From Streptomyces sp. TS71-3 (GTDB lineage Bacteria > Actinomycetota > Actinomycetes > Streptomycetales > Streptomycetaceae): a stretch of 64,000 nucleotides of DNA. Position 1 is the first letter of the stretch, and each line of letters starts with the position of its first letter. The notes below the pieces were generated by a model, which was not told the DNA's origin, did no database searches, and worked only from the letters and a program-made list of their open reading frames with translations. The translations under genes were made by a program, and so were the position numbers. The stretch covers positions 2,976,001 to 3,040,000 of the forward strand of contig NZ_BNEL01000001.1 in NCBI RefSeq assembly GCF_018327685.1, in the 5' to 3' direction. Below, piece after piece: positions 60,405-64,000 of this stretch.

Positions 60405-61160
60405 GTGAGCGGCCAGACACCTCAGGAGGCGCCCGGACGGGACGCACCGGAGCCCGCTGCGGGCCCCGGGGCCGACGGCACCGTGGCCGTCGCGGACGAC
60501 GGCGCCCGGGCCCCGGACCTCGGCGGCTGGGCGGCGCGCCTGCGTGCCGTCCCCGTCGGCACCCAGGACGGGACCGCGCCCTCGACGTCCGACGGCGCCG
60601 CGGCGGTCCCGGAGGTGCCCGACGACGTCCGCGAGGCGGCACGGCTCGTCCCCGACCACTGGCTGGGCGTCGTCGACCCCATGTGGGACGACGAGAAGGA
60701 CCCCCCGGCGTGGGCGATCGTCGGGCAGTGGAGGTCGGACGCCGGCGGGGAGGTGGTCGAGTGGGCGGACAACCCCGACTACCGTCCCTCGCCCGCGATG
60801 CTCGACTGGGACGACCCGCAGGACGCCGTGGACGAGGCCGTCCAGCTGGCGGCCACCGGGTACGGGCCCGTGGCGGAGGTCGCGAGGGTGCTCGCAGCCG
60901 CGGAGGTCGCGGTGCTCGTGGACGCGGCGGACACGCCCGTCACGGCGGCGGCACCGGACGGCACGGCGGTGGTGCCGGCCTTCAGCTCGCAGTCGCATGT
61001 GACGAAGATGGGTGCTTTCCGGCACCGGGTCGTGCCCGTATCGGAACTGGTCGGCCAGATCCCCGAAAGACACCGGCTGTACCTTAATCCGGCGGGTCCT
61101 GTCGGGTTCGTCGTCGACCACGACGCACTCATGGAGGCGATCCGCGAGGCAGCCGGGTAG
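60405..61160 (+). CDS. T7SS-associated protein
   Basis: 251 aa from GTG 60405, preceded by AGGAAGG; an upstream in-frame GTG at 60381 lacks a signal. After a disordered Pro/Ala start the domain reads VREAARLVPDHWLGVVDPMW, AWAIVGQWRSDAGGEVVEWA, YRPSPAMLDWDDPQDAVDEA and RLYLNPAGPVGFVVDHDALM. The last part resembles SseB-type domains. The family is annotated as type VII secretion system-associated in Streptomyces, with unknown role. It is paralogous to the next gene, so the pair arose by duplication. Confidence 0.82.
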   Translation: MSGQTPQEAPGRDAPEPAAGPGADGTVAVADDGARAPDLGGWAARLRAVPVGTQDGTAPSTSDGAAAVPEVPDDVREAARLVPDHWLGVVDPMWDDEKDPPAWAIVGQWRSDAGGEVVEWADNPDYRPSPAMLDWDDPQDAVDEAVQLAATGYGPVAEVARVLAAAEVAVLVDAADTPVTAAAPDGTAVVPAFSSQSHVTKMGAFRHRVVPVSELVGQIPERHRLYLNPAGPVGFVVDHDALMEAIREAAG

Positions 61161-61272
61161 GACACGCCGGCATACAGTCCCGCCGCCGATCGGGAACGCG
61201 AAACGGGAACCGAGGCGGCGGTCGCGCAGGTCATGAACAGGCGAGGACAGGAACCAGTTGGAGATGCCCCCG

Positions 61273-62274
61273 ATGCCCCGCACGCCGTCCGACCAAGAGG
61301 CGGCCCCGCCGCGGACTCCCACGGACGCGCCGCCGGACGCCGGGGTGCCGCCGAACGTCCCACCGGGCTCAGGATCGGCTCCGCCGCCGGCCGGTGCGCA
61401 GCCGGCCGGTGCACCCGCGGGCGATGGCCCGCCGGTGCCCGACGACATCCGCGAGGCGGCCCGCAGCGCCCCCGACCACTGGCTGGGCATGGTGGACCCG
61501 GGGTGGACCGACGAAGCACCACCGCCGGACTGGGCCGTCATCGGCGAGTGGCGGTCCGGGCCGACCGGGCAGGTCGAGGAGTGGCGGCCCAACGACGACT
61601 ACCGTCCCTCCCCCCGGATGCGCGGCTGGCCCGAGCCCTCCGACCCGGTGGACGAGGCCGCCCAACTCGCCGTCACCGGTTACGGGCCGCGGGAGGACGC
61701 CGTCCGCGCCCTGTCCGCGGCCGAGGTGGCCGTGCTGCGTGCGCCCGGCGGCGGACCGCTGCTCGCCGAGGGGCCCGACGGCTCGCCGCTCGTGCCCGTC
61801 TTCACCGCCGGGCGCCATCAGCCCTTCCTCCCGGCGCTCGCCCACGACACCGTGGCCGCCGGCGAACTCGCGCGCACCCTCGCGGCGGAGGGTACCGCGC
61901 TGAGCGTCAACCCCGCGGGCCCGGCACACCTCGTCGTCGGCGCGGACGAGGTACTGCGTGCCCAGGACGCCACCTCCTCCGAGAGCACACCCCGCACCGA
62001 GGACACACCCCGCAGCGGGGACACACCCCGCAGCGGGGACACACCCCGCAGCGGGGACACACCCCGCAGCGGGGACACACCCCGCAGCGGGGACACACCC
62101 CGCAGCGGGGACACACCCCGCAGCGGGGACACACCCCGCAGCGAGGACGCCACGCCCTCCGAGGACACACCCCGCACCGGGGATGCCACGCCCTCCGGGG
62201 ACACCCCCGCCCCCACGACCACTCAGGCCGCGCCCGACCCCCACCTCCCCACCTCCACCGGAAGGACGCCATGA
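61273..62274 (+). CDS. T7SS-associated protein, paralogue with hexapeptide repeats
   Basis: About 333 aa. ATG 61273 has GGAG at 9 nt; ATG 61264 is also possible. It repeats the domain of the upstream gene: IREAARSAPDHWLGMVDPGW, DWAVIGEWRSGPTGQVEEWR, YRPSPRMRGWPEPSDPVDEA, LSVNPAGPAHLVVGADEVLR. The C-terminal tail contains seven exact DTPRSG hexapeptides and degenerate neighbours, likely disordered. The stop overlaps the lectin ATG (ATGA), so the products are made together. Confidence 0.82.
   Translation: MPRTPSDQEAAPPRTPTDAPPDAGVPPNVPPGSGSAPPPAGAQPAGAPAGDGPPVPDDIREAARSAPDHWLGMVDPGWTDEAPPPDWAVIGEWRSGPTGQVEEWRPNDDYRPSPRMRGWPEPSDPVDEAAQLAVTGYGPREDAVRALSAAEVAVLRAPGGGPLLAEGPDGSPLVPVFTAGRHQPFLPALAHDTVAAGELARTLAAEGTALSVNPAGPAHLVVGADEVLRAQDATSSESTPRTEDTPRSGDTPRSGDTPRSGDTPRSGDTPRSGDTPRSGDTPRSGDTPRSEDATPSEDTPRTGDATPSGDTPAPTTTQAAPDPHLPTSTGRTP
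62002..62127 (+). repeat. Seven exact 18-bp tandem repeats (DTPRSG)
   Basis: GACACACCCCGCAGCGGG repeated seven times without change, flanked by degenerate copies to about 62205. Perfect identity means recent expansion; copy number probably varies between strains. In frame with the T7SS-associated protein. Confidence 0.88.
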
Positions 62275-63650
62275 CGGCTTCCCCATCCCCTCCCCACGGC
62301 GACGGACGTGAGCAGGCCGCGTCCGAGGAACCCCAGCGCACGTCCTCCGCGCCGGCCGAGTCCGGATCCGGGGCCTCCGCCAGGGCCGAGAGCGCACTCC
62401 TCTCCGGGTCCGCCGCGACGCGGGCCACCGCGCCGGCGGCCGCGCTTCCGCCCGAGGCCGAGCCTGCCGAGCAGGAGGCGGCGGCCGAGGCCGGAGCGAC
62501 GAAGGCGGCCGAGGCGAAGGCCGCCGCGAAGGCACCCCAGGCGAAGCCGGCCGTGAAGGCGGCAGAGGCCGAGGCGCCCGAAGCGGAGCCGGTCCCGGAG
62601 CCCGGCGTCGCCGGAGCGGTGTCCGAAGCCGGCGAGGCGTCAGAGGCCGCCTCCGAAGCGGCCTCCGAAGCCGCTGCCGAGGCCCGCACGGAGACCGGCA
62701 CCGAGGCGGACGCGCACGCCGCTTCCGCCGAGGCCGCCCCGGAGGCCGAGGCCGCCTCCGACGCACTCGCCGCCGCGGCGGCAGAGCCCGCCGCGGCGGC
62801 CGAACCCGCGCCCGGCAGGCCCCGCAAGAGCATGCTGGCCGGCGCCGCCATCGCGGGTGCGCTGCTGATATCCGTACCGTTCCTGCTCACCGGGAACGGC
62901 GGCGGGGGCGAGAAGGCGGTCCGGTCGGACGCACCGGCCGGGACCGTGCTGTCGGACGGTCAGGCGGCCGGCTCGTCGTCCGGTGTCTTCGGCGCCGAGT
63001 CCCCCTCGTCCTCCGGCTCCGATCCGCGCCACCACCACCCGGCGCAGCACGCGGCGGGAGCGGCCGGGGCCCCGACCGGGCACGGGTCGGGCTCCCCGAG
63101 CGACGTGAAGTCGCCGGACGGGCACACCTCGCACCACCAGGCGACCTCCCAGACGCCGACGAAGGCCCACGCGGGATCCACGGGCACGCACGCCGGGGGT
63201 TCATCGGGCGGGTCCGGCGGGTCCGGCGGGTCCGGCGGCTCCGGCGGCAGCGGTCCCACCGTGCAGTCCGTCAGCCGGATCCAGAGCCATGCGTCCGGCC
63301 GCTGCATCGACGTCGTGGACGGCCAGAAGGCCAGCGGCACGCCGCTCCAGGTGTGGGACTGCGGCGGCGTCGCCTGGCAGCAGTGGAGCTTCTACTCCGA
63401 CGGCACCGTCCGCTCGCTGGGCAAGTGCATGACGCTGGCCTCCGGGTCGACCTCCAACGGCACCCCGATCACGCTGAACGACTGCAACGGCAGTTCCTCG
63501 CAGCAGTTCCGCCTGGTCGCCGCGCACGACCTGGTCAACCCGGGCGCCGACAAGTGCGTGGACGTGAAGGACCAGGGGACCGCCAACGGAACCCGCCTCC
63601 AGCTGTGGACCTGCAACGGGCAGGACAACCAGAAGTGGAGCAGCGCCTGA
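62271..63650 (+). CDS. Membrane-anchored ricin-type (RICIN) lectin-domain protein
   Basis: 459 aa, ATG 62271 behind GGAAGG and overlapping the previous stop. Residues about 1-180 are Ala/Glu-rich and disordered. About 188-207 form one membrane helix (MLAGAAIAGALLISVPFLLT). Then comes a Ser/His/Gly linker ending in (GGS)n, and about 335-459 form a ricin B-type trefoil (SRIQSHASGRCIDVVDGQKA, LGKCMTLASGSTSNGTPITL, KCVDVKDQGTANGTRLQLWT; QxW at QQWSF, QQFRL and QKWSS). It would bind a sugar outside the cell. Cotranscribed with the T7SS-associated proteins; perhaps it presents or recognises the effector at the surface. Confidence 0.87.
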   Translation: MTASPSPPHGDGREQAASEEPQRTSSAPAESGSGASARAESALLSGSAATRATAPAAALPPEAEPAEQEAAAEAGATKAAEAKAAAKAPQAKPAVKAAEAEAPEAEPVPEPGVAGAVSEAGEASEAASEAASEAAAEARTETGTEADAHAASAEAAPEAEAASDALAAAAAEPAAAAEPAPGRPRKSMLAGAAIAGALLISVPFLLTGNGGGGEKAVRSDAPAGTVLSDGQAAGSSSGVFGAESPSSSGSDPRHHHPAQHAAGAAGAPTGHGSGSPSDVKSPDGHTSHHQATSQTPTKAHAGSTGTHAGGSSGGSGGSGGSGGSGGSGPTVQSVSRIQSHASGRCIDVVDGQKASGTPLQVWDCGGVAWQQWSFYSDGTVRSLGKCMTLASGSTSNGTPITLNDCNGSSSQQFRLVAAHDLVNPGADKCVDVKDQGTANGTRLQLWTCNGQDNQKWSSA

Positions 63651-64000
63651 GCGGTGCCTGACACCGCCGCCCCATCGGGGTGCCGGTCCTCCGGCCGGCA
63701 TCCCGTCGCGGGCCACACGGCGGCGCGACCACGGCGACCCGTGGCCGCGCCGCCGTTTCGCGTCCAACGCACCCGTGCCGCACGCGCCGCCCTGCCGCGT
63801 CCGCGCCGGACACGTTTCGCATCAGCCCACCCCACCCGGCCCGCGTGCGCCCCGCCGTGAGGCACAGAGGCCGTGCTGGTCGGCGTCCGCACCTCCGGCG
63901 AACGCGGCCCGGCCCGCACGACGCTGTGGCGGTTCTGGGGACGTTCCCCGACGCGGGCCGGGCCCCTGCTCCGGGCCTCGCTATCATCCAGCCCACACCG
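63651..64000. other. 350-bp region at the right end, no gene seen
   Basis: Contains the terminator at 63719-63754 and a shorter CCCC/GGGG hairpin after the lectin stop (about 63671-63680). CTATCATCC near 63980 could be part of a promoter for a gene beyond the window. The open frames here are GC-driven and show no family features. Confidence 0.4.
63719..63754 (+). terminator. Strong terminator hairpin behind the lectin gene
   Basis: GGCGGCGCG-a-CCACGG (63719-63734) pairs with CCGTGG-c-CGCGCCGCC (63739-63754) with a 4-nt loop and one internal mismatch, followed by GTTTCG. It marks the end of the T7SS-associated transcript. Confidence 0.7.

Noticed and set aside
62002..62127. Could the 18-bp repeats be a CRISPR array?
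   Set aside because: Units are directly adjacent with no spacers and lie in frame in a coding sequence.
1..64000. tRNA, rRNA or riboswitch
   Set aside because: No cloverleaf-type T-loop or conserved rRNA stretch was noticed on either strand; a covariance-model search would be needed to exclude small RNAs.

Overview
The window has the GC content, GC-rich third codon positions, intergenic palindromes and gene families of a Streptomyces or close relative. No rRNA, tRNA, CRISPR array or insertion sequence was seen.

Layout. 1-4810: a lipoprotein cut by the window edge (probably DUF305), a secreted LVIVD-repeat protein, an HxlR regulator and two overlapping luciferase-like flavin/F420 oxidoreductases. 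4997-9836 is accessory, with lower GC and less biased codons. It holds a five-gene leftward operon whose reading frames are nearly all overlapped or abutting: a DUF6415-like protein, a CxxC small protein, a 45-aa peptide, a radical SAM enzyme with a Cys-rich tail, and an APH-fold kinase. Facing it is a rightward set of a small protein, a DUF6879 protein and an XRE/DUF5753 regulator. 9946-11413 is an arsenic locus (arsC, arsR, arsI) in which the gene expected between arsR and arsC survives only as a tail. 11719-15958: an MHS-family transporter, a secreted protein, an XRE/DUF2690 membrane regulator and a secreted SH3-like protein.

16310-63650 is a type VII (ESX) secretion locus. It contains a discoidin-SMI1/KNR4 fusion, a beta-helix protein with two EccA/CbxX-type AAA+ modules, a mycosin with altered active-site surroundings, a TetR/EamA pair with triplicated operators, fused EccC, EccD, EccB, three WXG100-like small proteins, a repeat-rich AAWKG-like protein, a YbaB-like protein, a 7,037-aa multidomain protein, two paralogous T7SS-associated proteins and a membrane-anchored ricin-type lectin. 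No EccE was recognised.

The centre of interest is the 7,037-residue protein. It carries an N-terminal T7SS-type helical region, a DxD glycosyltransferase module like those of large clostridial toxins, several His/Cys modules that look like clan CD autoproteases (one without its catalytic residues), an OTU protease with an intact Cys, three OTU-like copies lacking the Cys, an unidentified enzyme-like module, and a C-terminal tip with different base composition. I read the locus as an export machine plus a very large, possibly self-processing effector. That reading is inference: the parts are visible, the activity is not.
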